Below are positions 45,442 through 59,327 of a DNA stretch of 64,000 nucleotides, one piece after another; within the stretch, counting starts at the first letter, position 1; each line of letters starts with the position of its first letter. This stretch comes from Selaginella moellendorffii (Eukaryota > Streptophyta > Lycopodiopsida > Selaginellales > Selaginellaceae), in the NCBI RefSeq assembly GCF_000143415.4, contig NW_003314320.1, forward strand, positions 246,586 to 310,585, given 5' to 3'. The translations under genes were made by a program, and so were the position numbers. The notes beneath the pieces were generated by a model that was not told the DNA's origin, searched no databases, and saw nothing but the letters and a program-made list of their open reading frames with translations.

Positions 45442-47706
45442 ATGGGGAGCGCCATTCTAGCCGGAGCTCCAAGTCACAGCATTTCTCTCGTCAAGGTAGG
45501 CGCTAGGCCGAGTAGAAGCAATCAGAGGTTTCGCGAGGCCGGGGGTGGAGATTTTAGCTCTTCCCATCGCCACGCTTGCGCTCGACCTAGAGCTTCTTCT
45601 TTCACTCCAAGCCTCGTCTCTCAAGCACCAAATGCGAGAGTAAACAAAGAGGAGAGTGTAGAGATTCTTCTTTTCAACACAATGAGCAGGGAGAAGGAAG
45701 TGTTTCGGCCGAGAATTCCTGGGAAGCTTAGCATGTATGTGTGTGGAGTCACTGCTTACGACTATAGCCACATTGGTCACGCCAGGGTCTACGTTTTCTT
45801 CGATGTTCTTTACAGGTACTTTGGTCGTCTTTTTGTGATTTTCCTCACGGCTGCACTTTTTTTTTTTTCGTATTTTTGGTGCCAGATACTTTCCATTCAT
45901 GGGATACGAGGTAACGTACGTGCGGAACTTCACAGATATCGATGACAAGGTTTGTAAGTTTTCTTTTTCCTACATTTCTTCAACAGATAGTTTTTTTTTT
46001 TGTTCTGTTTTTGAAGATTATAAAACGAGCCAACGATCTTGGAGATGATCCCATCGAGTTAAGCAATCGCTTTTGCGACGAGTTCCACCGGGACATGGCT
46101 TCGCTACGATGTCTAGCACCGTCACTGGAGCCTCGAGTCTCCAGAAACATCGACCAGATCATTAAAATGATCTCGCAGGTTAAGGATGAAAATCTTTCCG
46201 AGCTATCTTTGACACGCGAATTCGTGTGTTTGTAGATCCTGGAGAATGGATATGGATACGTTCTTGACAATGGCGACGTCTATTTCTCTCTAGACAAGTT
46301 CGTGCCAGCGTTCCCGGATTCCTATGGTCGCTTGTCTGGCAGAAAACTCGATGATAATCGTGCTGGCGAGCGGGTTGCTGTCGACGACAGAAAGCTGAAT
46401 CCAGGAGACTTCGTGCTCTGGAAGGCAAGTTTCTAAAAAACTCGAGTATTTTTTTTCTCTTTTCTCTTTTTTTTCTCACAATGCCTTCTCTTTTAGAGCT
46501 CTAAAGATGGCGAGCCTTCTTGGGAGAGTCCATGGGGAGCTGGGAGGCCGGGGTGGCATATCGAGTGTAGTGCCATGAGCGGTGCTACACTGGGAAGCTC
46601 TTTCGACATTCATGGCGGAGGAATGGATCTAATATTTCCACACCACGAGAATGAGATTGTCCAGAGCCGGGCAGCGTGTCACGAGAGCAATGTCACGTAC
46701 TGGATGCACAATGGCTTTGTCACAGTGGACTCGGAGAAGATGTCAAAGTCTCTTGGTAATTTCTTCACGATCCGCGAGGTAAAAAAGTGTTTTTTGTTTT
46801 CTCTTCTTCTTTGTTTTGATCGTGGAATGCAGATTTGATTAACTCGGCCTGGCTTTGCAAGGTTTTCGAGCTCTACCATCCTCTGGCTCTAAGATGGTTT
46901 CTACTTTGCACACACTATCGATCTCCGATCAATTATTCGGAATCCCAGCTACAGAACGCTTCGCAACGTCTCTTCTATTTATACCAGGTGCTTGTTATTT
47001 CATGGTTCTTTACAGTACCAATGACTCACTTTGCCTTTCATTCTTCTTCGCTTATTTTGCAGACTTTGTTTGATGCAAAGAGATGCGTCGAGGGTTCGCA
47101 AAAGGAAGAGAAAAGCTACGTGGTTTCACAGAAAGCTGCCGAGATCGCGAAGGCTTTGAGACTGTCCCTGAGATCGTCTCTAGCAGACGACTTAAACACG
47201 CCTGTGACAATAGGAGCGCTCTCGGAGCCATTGAAGCTGATGAACGAGCTTCTACATTCTAAAAAAGTAAGCCAATCTCTATATCTAACTTTTTGGTTTT
47301 CTTACTTGTTATGTTTCTCAGGGTCGCAAAGATAAGAGTCGTTACTCGTCTCTAGATCTTCTTCGTCTGGAAGTGGAACAAGCGCTGGAAGTTTTGGGAT
47401 TTTCCGTGGCGGACTACTCACAGGCATTGTTCCTTCCTACTTGGTCTGCTAGATCTTAGAATAACGCAACTCTTTTTGTCTCAGGTTCTAGAAGAGCTTC
47501 GAAGCAAGGCCTTGAAACGAGCTGGATTGACAGAGGACGAGCTTCTACTCCAAATTCACGAGCGAGCAGCCGCCAGAGCCTCCAAGGATTTTGGAAAATC
47601 AGACGAAATCAGAGACAAGCTCTCGTCGCTGGGGATCTCTCTCATGGACGGAGGCGGGGATGAAACGCTCTGGCGTCCCAGTGTGACAAGCGAAGAATGT
47701 TTCTAG
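45442..47706 (+). CDS. Cysteinyl-tRNA synthetase, organelle-targeted
   Basis: Class I aminoacyl-tRNA synthetase charging tRNA-Cys. A Ser/Arg-rich N-terminal extension ([16 protein letters not shown]...) precedes the core and looks like a plastid and/or mitochondrial transit peptide. The core has [20 protein letters not shown] (HIGH motif and first zinc Cys), [39 protein letters not shown] (zinc His/Glu) and KMSKS (about 46,738-46,755, [11 protein letters not shown]). The DALR-like helical region and anticodon-binding C-terminus follow, with [11 protein letters not shown] and the end SVTSEECF. About nine exons with short introns. Bacterial-type similarity fits an organellar enzyme. Confidence 0.95.
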
Positions 47707-47796
47707 ATGAAGTATCTGGCCGGAATTTAAACTCCCCGTTGTGGCTAATTAAAGTATTTGTAGAATATTCTTTTAGGGCTTAAGAGAAAAGAGAGA

Positions 47797-48347
47797 ATGC
47801 AAGCGCTGCTCGTCCGCGTTGCGAGGACGACGACGGGGCAGCTATGGGGGAATGCGTCTCGCCGATCGAAATTTACCTTGAATCACAGCGAATCTGGCGG
47901 CGTGGATGCGTTCTTTGAAGCGGGGCGAGGCCCCGATCCAAAGAAGGGGGACTACTGTGGTGGGTTTAGCCAGGGTTTTTCGAACTTCTGCTGATTCTTT
48001 GCTGCCAAATCTCCAGGAAGGAGCTGGCGCACCGAGGAGTTGCGGATTAAATCGTGGGACGATCTCCACAAGCTGTGGTATGTTCTCTACATCGAGAAGA
48101 ACATGCTCTTGTCCCAAGTTCTCATGCTCAAGTCGCAAAACATTAAAATCGCTGCCAGGGACCGGATTGACAAGGTAGAATGTGGCGCTCTCCCTGGTTT
48201 TCCTTTCAGGACCGATAGTTTTCCTCTCGATTTTTCCAGGTGAAGCTGTCAATGCATAGACTCAAGCACGTCCTCTCCGAGAGAGCTCTCGCGGAAAAGG
48301 ATCGAAGAAAGAGGAACGTTCTCAAGAAGCTTGTCAATGGCCGATGA
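47797..48347 (+). CDS. Mitochondrial ribosomal protein uL29m (MRPL47)
   Basis: Three exons, about 135 residues. The Arg-rich start MQALLVRVARTTTGQLWG is a likely mitochondrial presequence. The MRP-L47 signature follows: RSWRTEELRIKSWDDLHKLWY, VLYIEKNMLLSQVLM and RDRIDKVKLSMHRLKHVLSE. The protein sits on the large subunit of the mitoribosome near the exit tunnel. The stop is TGA at 48,345-48,347. It follows the CysRS gene by 90 bp, giving two organellar translation genes in tandem. Confidence 0.9.
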
Positions 48348-48504
48348 TCAAACCAGTGTTTTCGTCATTCTCCAACAAGAGCTTTTTTTATGGAATTTTT
48401 CTCTCGAGCTCGATCTGGGAAAGCTTGGAAAAAACGCACCAGTGGTGTGCGAGGTACTTGAACACTTCGTTGCTTTTTATTCCCGTTCTTCCCGTTCTTT
48501 GTGC

Positions 48505-49518
<1,014 letters not shown>

Positions 49519-49678
49519 TCTGGAACCCTTAAAACACTTCTTTCTTCCCTCTACTTAAAATTTTTCTCTCTCCGCGCTAACGGAATGTCCTAACGCTGAC
49601 GGCATATTCCCGGCACTAGGGTTTAAGCCGACGATTTAGGTCGCTGTGGTCTAGGGTTTTGCGTGAGAGTCGGCCGCT
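49519..49678. promoter_or_regulatory. 160-bp bidirectional promoter between NDUFS8 and nucleolin
   Basis: Contains TAGGGTTT at 49,617-49,624 and again at 49,652-49,659 (the reverse of the telo-box AAACCCTA), the second only 20 bp before the nucleolin ATG. Telo-boxes are typical of nucleolar and ribosome-biogenesis genes in plants. Confidence 0.6.
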
Positions 49679-52004
49679 ATGGTGGATTCTTCTTCATCCG
49701 ACTCCAGCAGCGATGAGGAGGTAAGAAATCCCCCCGCCAAGGCTGTCCCCGCCAAGCGGAAGAAGGCGCCGCCACCGCCGCCGGCTAAGAAGGTGGAAAG
49801 CGAGGACGATAGCAGCGATAGCAGCAGCGATGAAGAAGACGCGAAGCCTGTGGTGAAGAAGCCCCAGGGAAAAGCTGCGGTTCCAGCGAAGAAGGCGGCT
49901 AAGAGTGATAGCAGCGATGAGAGTAGCGATGAGGAAGAGGAAGCAAAGCCTGCGGTGAAGAAGCCGCAGGCCAAGGCTTCGGTGGTGGCTCCGGCGAAGA
50001 AGGCACAGGAGAGCAGTGACGACAGTGACGATGATAGTGACGAAGAAGAGGAGAAGCCCAAGCCCCAAGCCAAGCCTGCCGCCACTTCTTCGAGGGCCAC
50101 TCCTGCGAAGAAAAAAGTCGAGGAAAGTGAGAGCGATAGTGAAGACGATAGTGACGACGAAGACGAGAAGCCGGCAGTGAAGAAGCCACTGGCGAAGCCC
50201 GCCGCCGCCGCTGCTCCCAAGAAGAATGCTGCCAAGGATGAGTCCAGCGACGATGACAGTAGTGATTCGGAGAGCGAAGACGATAAGGCTGCCGCCAAAA
50301 CGCCTGCGAAGAAGGCCCAAGTGAAGCCTGCTGCTACCAAAAAGGCTACTGCGAAGGAGGAGAGTGATAGTGATGACAGTAGTGATGAGAGCGAAGAGGA
50401 GAAGAAACCTGCGGCCAAGACTAATGCCAAGGCTTCTACAGCTCCGATGGACGTTGATGAGAGCAGTGACGATGATGACAGCGACGATGACGATGAGCCT
50501 GCTAAGCCTGCTGCTAAAGTCGCTACTAAGGCCAAGCCAGCTGCGAAAGATGAGGAAGACGATGAGGAGGATTCATCAGAAGAAGAGGAAGAGGAGGAGA
50601 AAGCTGCCAAACAAGCACCAGCCTCGAAAAAGCAAAAGCTTGAAGTAAGTAATGATTGCTATTCTCCTATACTGTGCTGATACCTTTTGCAGAATGGAAA
50701 AGCTGCAGCGACAAAAACTGACGAGGTAGATTGCTTAAGTCTCTTCCAGTAGATTGTCTAACCTTCGCTTCATGCAGGTGAAAACTCCGGCGAAAGAGGG
50801 TGGCGAATCTAAAACTCTGTTTGTGAGAAACATTCCGTTTTCTGTAACCGACGAAGATCTGTAAGTTCTTTCTTTCCGAGGGAATCTCAAGCTCATTGTT
50901 GCCGTAAATGCAGTGCACAATACTTCGAAGATGCTGGTGAAGTTGTGGGCGTGCGAATTGCGCAGGGCGATAACGGTCCGAAAGGGTTTGCACACGTTGA
51001 GTTTTCAACGGAAGCCGCTGCTCAAAAGGTACCTTTTTGTTGTTCCTTCCATTCCTCATGTCGCGCTATGCCAGGCACTCAATAAAAGCGGTCAAGATAT
51101 GGGTGGCAGAAGGATTTACTGTGATCTTGCAAATCCGAGGGGTACTCCTGCGAGTGGACCGAAGCGCGACCGGCCTTCTCCGGGGTGTGTGTTGACTTCT
51201 TCCTGTTTTTCTTTCTTTCGTTTGCGGGAAACTTCTTACGAGATTGCATTCTTCTCATAGGTTCAATGGCAACCGCAAGACGAGTGGAAATACCGTCTTT
51301 GTCAAGGGTTTCGACAAGTATCAAGAAGAAGACTCGGTACATTTCTCCTCTTATATATACCTTCGCGTGACCTCCGTTTTCTCAGATACGAGACTCGCTG
51401 ACTAAACACTTCAAAAGCTGCGGTACCATTGAGCGGGTTAAAATTCCCACTGATAGAGAAACCGGAAATATCAAAGGGTAACTTAGTTTTACTTTGTTTC
51501 CAGAATGCTTCTCACTCTTTTGTTGGCTACAGCTTCGCTTACATCGAATTCAGTACCGACGGAGCTCCGGCCAAAGCCAAAGAACTTCACGGCTCAGACC
51601 TGGACGGCTCCAACCTCGTCGTTGATGACGCAACCGAGCCTTCTGGAGGAGGAGGCGGCGGTGGAAGCTATGGTGGCGGCGGCGGAGGAAGCTATGGTGG
51701 TCGCTATGGCGACCGTAGTGGAGGTTATGCTGACCGCGGTGGTCGAAGAGGTAAGAAGGCGTCGAGTTCTCGATAACAAGGCCTTATTCTTTTTTCTCCT
51801 TTTTAACAGGCCGTGGTGATCGTGGCCGTGGTGATCGTGGTCGCGGTCGCGGGCCAAGCAGCGCTCCAAGGCAGAAAATCAATGTCGCAGCGTCCGGTAA
51901 GTTTGTTTTCACGTAGTTCTTTGTTTGTCTATGCTCCAAAGTCCAAAGCTAACTTCCTCTCTCATGAACTTGCAGGAAAGAAGACAACCTTTGGCGACGA
52001 TTAG
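49679..52004 (+). CDS. Nucleolin
   Basis: A long first exon encodes alternating acidic serine blocks (DSSSSDSSSDEE type) and Lys/Ala/Pro-rich blocks (VKKPQAKA, PAKKA) over about 320 residues. Then come RRM1 (TLFVRNIPFSVTDEDL...GFAHVEFST) and RRM2 (NTVFVKGFDKYQEE...IKGFAYIEFS), and a Gly/Arg-rich tail (GGGGSYGGRYGDRSGG, RGRGDRGRGDRGRGRG) ending KKTTFGDD. This is the plant NUC architecture: acidic N-terminus, two RRMs, GAR domain. It acts in the nucleolus in rDNA chromatin and pre-rRNA processing. Large open frames on the opposite strand of the first exon are compositional shadows. Confidence 0.95.
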
Positions 52005-52443
52005 AAGCGCTTGATCAAACACCATCGCTGCTAGCTCTCTAGGTGCGTCTCGAAAAGGCACACTCTAATAGCAAAGTAGTGCTTGTGTACTCTCAGTTTT
52101 GCAGCTCTTGTGGAAGAAAAGATCTATTTAATTACAATAAACTTGTGGCTTTAGAAGAAATCGCGTTTTCGTTGCATAAAAATGCTTTGACACGTTTGGT
52201 CTCAAGGAGAAGAGAAAAGAAAAGAGTGAAAGCCTACAGGCTCTCTCTCTGGGATTTCTTGATGGATCCAATCGTGCCTCCACGAAAAGTGGTTCTTTTG
52301 TGTCTAAGCTCTGCATCCCAGATCCAGATTTAGATCCAAGAATCGTTGCTTCTATCACGGACCAAGTCCTTGTCATAAGCAGCAGCAAGTTTTCTCTCGA
52401 TCCATCCATCCATCTTGTTCTTGCTTCTTTCGTCTCTGGCGCG

Positions 52444-53295
52444 ATGGGCTTCGTCGAGTACATCTCCTCCAAGCAATGGGCGGTTGCGGGATCCATTATC
52501 TTGCCGCTCGTCTTCTTCCTCAGCCTGTGCATTCTCCGGGACACCACTCCCGAGACCCAGTCCACTTTCCAGAACTTGAAGGAGACGGCCTTTCCGGAGA
52601 GCTATCGCGGACTCCCGCTCGAGGTAGGCACCGCTCTCGCTCGCTACGTCTCCAGCAAGGTAATCCCCCAGCAAACTTTCGACGAGATTATGATGACCGT
52701 GAGAGTTCTCGCGGCACGGGGCCCTTGCAACTTTCTCGTCTTTGGACTGGGGTTCGACAGCGTCATGTGGAAAACTCTCAACCACGGTGGCCGCACGGTG
52801 TTCCTGGAAGAAACCGAGGATTGGATCAAGCAGGTGACGGGCAAGAATCCAGATCTGGAGGCCTACCTCGTCAGATACAACACCAAGTTGATGGATGCCG
52901 GGAGACTCATGGACCACGCCAGGAAGAATCGCAATGGAAAGTGCCGGCCAGTGCAGGCCATCCGGAACTCGACTTGCAAGATCGCGCTGAGTTATCTTCC
53001 CAAGAAGCTGTACGAGGTTGACTGGGACGTGATCATGGTGGACGCTCCCCGAGGCTACTTTGCCGAGGCACCTGGAAGAATGGCAGCGATTTTCAGTGCG
53101 TCGGTCATGGCCAGGAGCCGGAAGAATGGAACGACGGATATATACGTACACGACGTGGAGCGGCCGGTGGAGAGGCAGTACTGCGAGGAGTTTCTGTGTC
53201 GCGCGAATCTCGTGGAGGAAGCTCCAACCAAGAGGCTGTGGCACTTCAGGCTAGCTCCTCAGTTGAGCGGAAGTTCCTCCAAAAGCTTTTGCTGA
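52444..53295 (+). CDS. IRX15/GXM-type DUF579 protein (xylan-related)
   Basis: A single exon. The open frame extends upstream, but the first in-frame ATG is 52,444 (MGFVEYISSKQW). A type II signal-anchor WAVAGSIILPLVFFLSLCIL follows at residues ~12-31, suggesting the Golgi. The DUF579 core has NFLVFGLGFDSVMWKTLNHG, GRTVFLEE.EDWI, KLYEVDWDVIMVDAPRGY and PGRMAAIFSASVMAR, and the C-terminus is YVHDVERPVERQYCEEFLC. Family members are glucuronoxylan 4-O-methyltransferases (GXM) or xylan-length factors (IRX15). Motifs alone do not separate these two. Confidence 0.9.
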   Translation: MGFVEYISSKQWAVAGSIILPLVFFLSLCILRDTTPETQSTFQNLKETAFPESYRGLPLEVGTALARYVSSKVIPQQTFDEIMMTVRVLAARGPCNFLVFGLGFDSVMWKTLNHGGRTVFLEETEDWIKQVTGKNPDLEAYLVRYNTKLMDAGRLMDHARKNRNGKCRPVQAIRNSTCKIALSYLPKKLYEVDWDVIMVDAPRGYFAEAPGRMAAIFSASVMARSRKNGTTDIYVHDVERPVERQYCEEFLCRANLVEEAPTKRLWHFRLAPQLSGSSSKSFC

Positions 53296-53344
53296 GGGCT
53301 CTCCTTCTCTTCCCGAGGTTATTACTTCTTTTCTTCGTGGCTGC

Positions 53345-55298
<1,954 letters not shown>

Positions 55299-55385
55299 GC
55301 CCAAGAACCCTAAAACTCAAACAAACAATGCAACACGTCAGATAGAAACGCATACGTGTCAATTTATAAATCTGCCAACTAGGCC

Positions 55386-55928
55386 CTAGAATACAAGTTT
55401 AGATGTTGAAATGTTGAAATGTCTCCTAAATCTACAATCCTCTCTTCTCTTCCAGTAAATGTAGCCAGCAACAGCCACTAACGCAATTCCCAATATCACT
55501 CCAAAGATAATCCCAGCCTTTTGTCCAGGGCTCAATCCTTTGTGGCTGGATGGCGATGATGATGAAGGTGAAGGTGAAGGTGAAGGTAACGGTGACGGTG
55601 ACGGTGGCGACGAAGGCGGGGATGCCGACGGTAGCGATAGAATTTGAGGTGGCTCTACTGTTTGTGGTGTGGGCGATGGTGACTCCATTGGTTGTGGTGT
55701 GGGCGATAGTGGTAGTGATGACGGTGGTGGTGATGGTGATAGTGACGGTGACGGTGATAGGAAAGGTGGAGGTGGTGATACAAACGATGGTGATGGTGAT
55801 CCCAACGGTGGAGAAGAAACCTGTTGTCCCATCGCTGATAAATCCATAGGACCACCTCGTGCCTTTGCTGAAACAACCATTATTACAAGAATGAGCCCCA
55901 TAGCCATAACTTTGGAGGAGATCTCCAT
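55386..55928 (-). CDS. Proline-rich cell-surface protein with C-terminal membrane segment
   Basis: A single exon of 180 residues. A hydrophobic N-terminal signal (MAMGLILVIMVVSAKA, residues ~8-23) is followed by about 100 residues of Ser-Pro/Pro-Ser repeats (SPSPSLSPSPPP), candidate sites for hydroxyproline and arabinogalactan addition. Then comes one membrane helix (AGIIFGVILGIALVAVAGYIY) and a short basic tail (WKRREDCRFRRH). The layout fits a single-pass arabinogalactan/extensin-like or PERK-ectodomain-like protein without a kinase. Low-complexity repeats make finer assignment unsafe. It lies 87 bp from the ITPK start, on the same strand. Confidence 0.65.
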   Translation of the reverse strand: MEISSKVMAMGLILVIMVVSAKARGGPMDLSAMGQQVSSPPLGSPSPSFVSPPPPFLSPSPSLSPSPPPSSLPLSPTPQPMESPSPTPQTVEPPQILSLPSASPPSSPPSPSPLPSPSPSPSSSSPSSHKGLSPGQKAGIIFGVILGIALVAVAGYIYWKRREDCRFRRHFNISTSKLVF

Positions 55929-56549
55929 CTTTTAAGCTGACCTAATCTTTTCAATCGATTGATCACATATTATACCTTCCCGGAACCATATCTGGTCTGA
56001 AATTCCGGACATATTTGGCCGTCTACCGTCAACTGTGACTGGCACATCCCGCGTGGACCATTTCCCGCGCTTCCATGTCATATAGAGTTCATTAGCTCAC
56101 GAAATTTCAAACCTAGATGTGTCGCAACACCATAGCACGAATTTATGGCCACCAGTGGCCACGTTTGAGCTTTCGTACCCCAGCAGCCAAGTTTTTGGAA
56201 TTCTGGGATATCCCTTCCCACGGATTCGGATATACCGGCCTTCTTAAACGGAGGCACATATCGGACGGTCAATGTACGCTTTCTTGCGTTTTTCTCCTAT
56301 TTTTCTCTCTTTTCTTCCCTCGATAGCGCGCTTGTAATGCAGGCGCTGGAGCATCGATTTCACGGATTGGAGCTCCGGTTTGCGAGATTTCTTGTGTAAG
56401 TTTCAGGTTTCACGGATTCTGGACTCTGTGGGGCTGGATTTTTGGTGATATCGACGAGCGAGCTCTCGGCTCATCGATTGATCCAAGAAATTTCGCGAAA
56501 TCTCTGGGTCTGGGGTGATATTTCGGCCGCGGCTCTGCTCCAGGGATCC
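55929..56549. promoter_or_regulatory. Divergent promoter region upstream of the SLC37-type transporter
   Basis: About 620 bp between divergent starts. It holds a short inverted element GGCCACCAGTGGCCA (16-base region near 56,146-56,160). No gene is supported. The 3' part (about 56,280-56,549) is probably transporter 5' UTR. Confidence 0.35.
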
Positions 56550-58440
56550 ATGGATCGCTTCCGGAGCGCTCCACCGGGGATCCGTGTGGCGAGAGCGATC
56601 GCGGGCAGGAATTTCCGGGTGGGCAAGGGCCTCATTCTCGTCATCACCTTCATCGCCTACGCCTGCTACCACGCCTCCCGCAAGCCGCCGAGCATCGTCA
56701 AGAGCGTTCTTGATCCAGAGACAGGCTCCAGCAATCCCAATATCAACGCCATCGATTCCATCGCCGCCATCGCGGTCGCCGGCAACGCGAGCGCTGTCCA
56801 AGAAATCGCCATCGCCAGGCCTCTCAGCTGGCTCTTCGTCCCCCGCGATGCCTCGAATGCGGCGCGGCTCCAATCCAGAGCCGCCGGCTGGGCTCCATTC
56901 AACGAAGAGGGCGGAAAATCCCGGCTGGGCCAGATCGACGTCGCGTTCCTGGCGTGCTACGCGCTGGGGATGTTCTTCGCGGGGCATCTCGGCGACAGGC
57001 TCGACTTGCGGATCTTCCTCACGATGGGGATGGTGGGCAGCGGCACCTTCGTTTGCCTCTTTGGCCTGGGCTACTGGTGGAACATCCACAGCCTCTACTA
57101 CTTCCTCTTCGTCCAGATGATCGCGGGGCTCTTTCAAGCAACAGGATGGCCGTCGGTGGTGGCCATCGTTGGGAACTGGTGTGGGAAATCCAAGCGGGGA
57201 TTGATCATGGGCGTGTGGAACGCTCACACCTCGGTTGGAAACATCGTTGGATCACTGGTTGGAGCGGCGGTTCTTCCATTCGGCTGGGGGTGGTCGTTTC
57301 TACTCCCGGGGTTGCTTATCATGGTCGGTGGCGTGATGGTCTACTTGTTCCTGGTGGTGGATCCGCGAGACGTGGATTTGCCATCTCCATACGATGGTGG
57401 CGGTGGCGAGAGTTCGTCCGTGCAAGGATCAAGCGACGAGGAGGAGGAAGATGAGGCTGGATCATCGTCGAGCTCCAGCCTCGTTTCGGATCGAGATGAT
57501 CAGGATCCAGAGGCCCAGGTGAGGAAAAACTCCAGCCCCGGACGCGATCAACCCGTCGGGTTCTTGGAGGCGTGGGTGATACCCGGAGTTGCTCCATTCG
57601 CGTTTTGTCTCTTCTTCTCGAAGCTGGTTGCTTACACTTTTCTCTACTGGCTACCGTTCTATGTACGACACACAAGTAAGTCCATGCTCTTTTTCACTTT
57701 TTCTTTTCGGTGGTTTCTAAACAATTGTTCTTTGATCTTCCAGGAATTGCTGGAGTCGTCCTCTCCGACACGACAGCCGCGAATCTCTCGATACTGTTCG
57801 ACATAGGCGGCGTTTTCGGCGGTGTTCTCGCCGGCCACCTTTCGGACAAGCTCAACGCGCGGGCCATCACCGCGGCAACTTTCACGTACTGCGCGATCCC
57901 GGCGCTCTTCTTCTACCACGAGTTTGGAGCAATCTCCATGCCTCTCAACGCGGGGCTGATGCTGGCGCTGGGAATGCTGGTGAACGGCCCCTACGCGCTC
58001 ATCACCACGGCGGTGTCCGCGGACCTGGGGACGCACAGCAGCTTGAGTGGCGATGCTCGGGCGCTGTCCACTGTGACCGCCATCATCGACGGGTGTGGAT
58101 CGGCTGGAGCGGCCGTGGGTCCGCTGCTCACGGGCTACATCTCGGAGCAAGGCTGGGACAACGTCTTCCTCATGCTCATGGCCTCGGCGTTCATGGCGGG
58201 GCTGCTGCTCTCGAGACTGGTGGTGAACGAGGCCGCCGAGAAGATCCGGGGGCTCCGCGAGGCTGGAAAAGATTCGTCATCTCGCGCATCCTCCTCGGGT
58301 ACGTTGGACAGATTCAAAGTGATATTTTTTCGTGGTCACGCGAATCCTCCAGTCGCTGTTGTTCGTTTCTCACCGTGGAATTTTTTTTGTGGTTGTCTAC
58401 AGGAGATCTCTCACAGCCATTCATAAATGGGAAAGGCTGA
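56550..58440 (+). CDS. Glycerol-3-phosphate / sugar-phosphate transporter (SLC37/OPA family, plant G3Pp-type)
   Basis: Three exons: 56,550 to about 57,673, about 57,743-58,298, and 58,403-58,440. The last gives [11 protein letters not shown]. The major-facilitator fold is visible as twelve hydrophobic segments in two halves split by an acidic/Ser linker ([15 protein letters not shown]). Conserved stretches are [74 protein letters not shown] and [18 protein letters not shown]. Relatives exchange glycerol-3-phosphate or hexose phosphate for phosphate, and Arabidopsis members respond to phosphate starvation. The substrate and membrane here are not shown by sequence. The first exon has strongly GC-rich codon use. 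Confidence 0.9.
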
Positions 58441-59327
58441 GTGGCCCTGAAATGATGCCCCACTCCACTACCGCGGCTCTGGATACGATTTTTTTTTGTC
58501 TCCTAGGATCGATCGTTCGAATCTCTGGGATGGGATCATACATATTTGCGGGAGGTATGATCCAGTGTAAATATTCTTGGCGCGCGATTGAGATGTGTTT
58601 GTCCCTTGGAATCTTCTTGGAAGTTATTGTCAGTAGACAATAAGTTTTGGAAAAGAGAAAGGTAGATATATATCAAAATCCTTTTAGGGAAATTTGCTTA
58701 AAGGTAGAACTTGGTTGCACCGTGACACATAAACTCTGATGAATCAGTAGACAATAAGTTTTCGAAAAGAGAAAGGTAGATACATATCATTGTCACTCAA
58801 TAAAGAGAATCACAATGTTTGCTTAAAGGTAGAACTATTCAAAAAGAGAAAGGAGGTGGAATAATCTTCGCCTATATATAATTTAAGTAAATACAAAGGA
58901 ATTCTCTCACTCTCTCACACTTACATGGAACTTTACATGAATTCTGATGAGTCACGGAAAAAAAGAAAACTTCTATGTACACTGGTGTGTCGCTGTCCTG
59001 ATTGTCACTCTCTCATTCTCTCATCTTTGTCTCTCCTTGGGATGTTTGGTACTTGCGCTTTGTTTCAACCTTGCAAAAGGAAAGAAGCACAAGAAGAAAG
59101 TTAGATCATTCGTGGCCACACTAGACGAAAAAGATCGAAGAGAAGTTTACCTTTGCTCTGGGAAGAGACACAAGAAAGCAAGCGTTGTTCCTTGTACTGC
59201 TTGCTTCCCAACGACTGTCAAAATTGGAACACAACGTCGATGAAGTCAAGTCACTCTGTCCGTCCGCCGATGCCAAAAAAAAAAGGAAAAAAAAAGAATA
59301 ACGTGTTGGAAGAAGTCCTCGCTGCCT
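58441..59327. other. Intergenic region between transporter and HAC gene
   Basis: About 890 bp with no convincing gene. A plus-strand frame at 58,947-59,243 lacks coding character or similarity. It contains the direct repeat at 58,631-58,836 and poly-A tracts near 59,275-59,300. Confidence 0.4.
58631..58836 (+). repeat. Imperfect direct repeat, two units ~115 bp apart
   Basis: CAGTAGACAATAAGTTTT...GAAAGGTAGATA at 58,631 recurs at 58,745, and TTTGCTTAAAGGTAGAACT at about 58,693 recurs at about 58,818. A degenerate flank (ACTCTGATGAATCA at about 58,733) has a further echo at about 58,939 (ATTCTGATGAGTCA). Confidence 0.7.

Noticed and set aside
49651..50610. 319-codon minus-strand ORF (Ser/Leu/Ala-rich) opposite nucleolin
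   Set aside because: It is the compositional shadow of the acidic Ser/Lys repeats of nucleolin exon 1; no domain or start context.
52330..53244. 304-codon minus-strand ORF opposite the DUF579 gene
   Set aside because: The plus strand has a full DUF579 protein with a signal anchor; the antisense frame has no recognisable motif.
58947..59243. 98-codon plus-strand ORF
   Set aside because: Poly-Lys/Arg composition, no similarity, not conserved elsewhere in the window.
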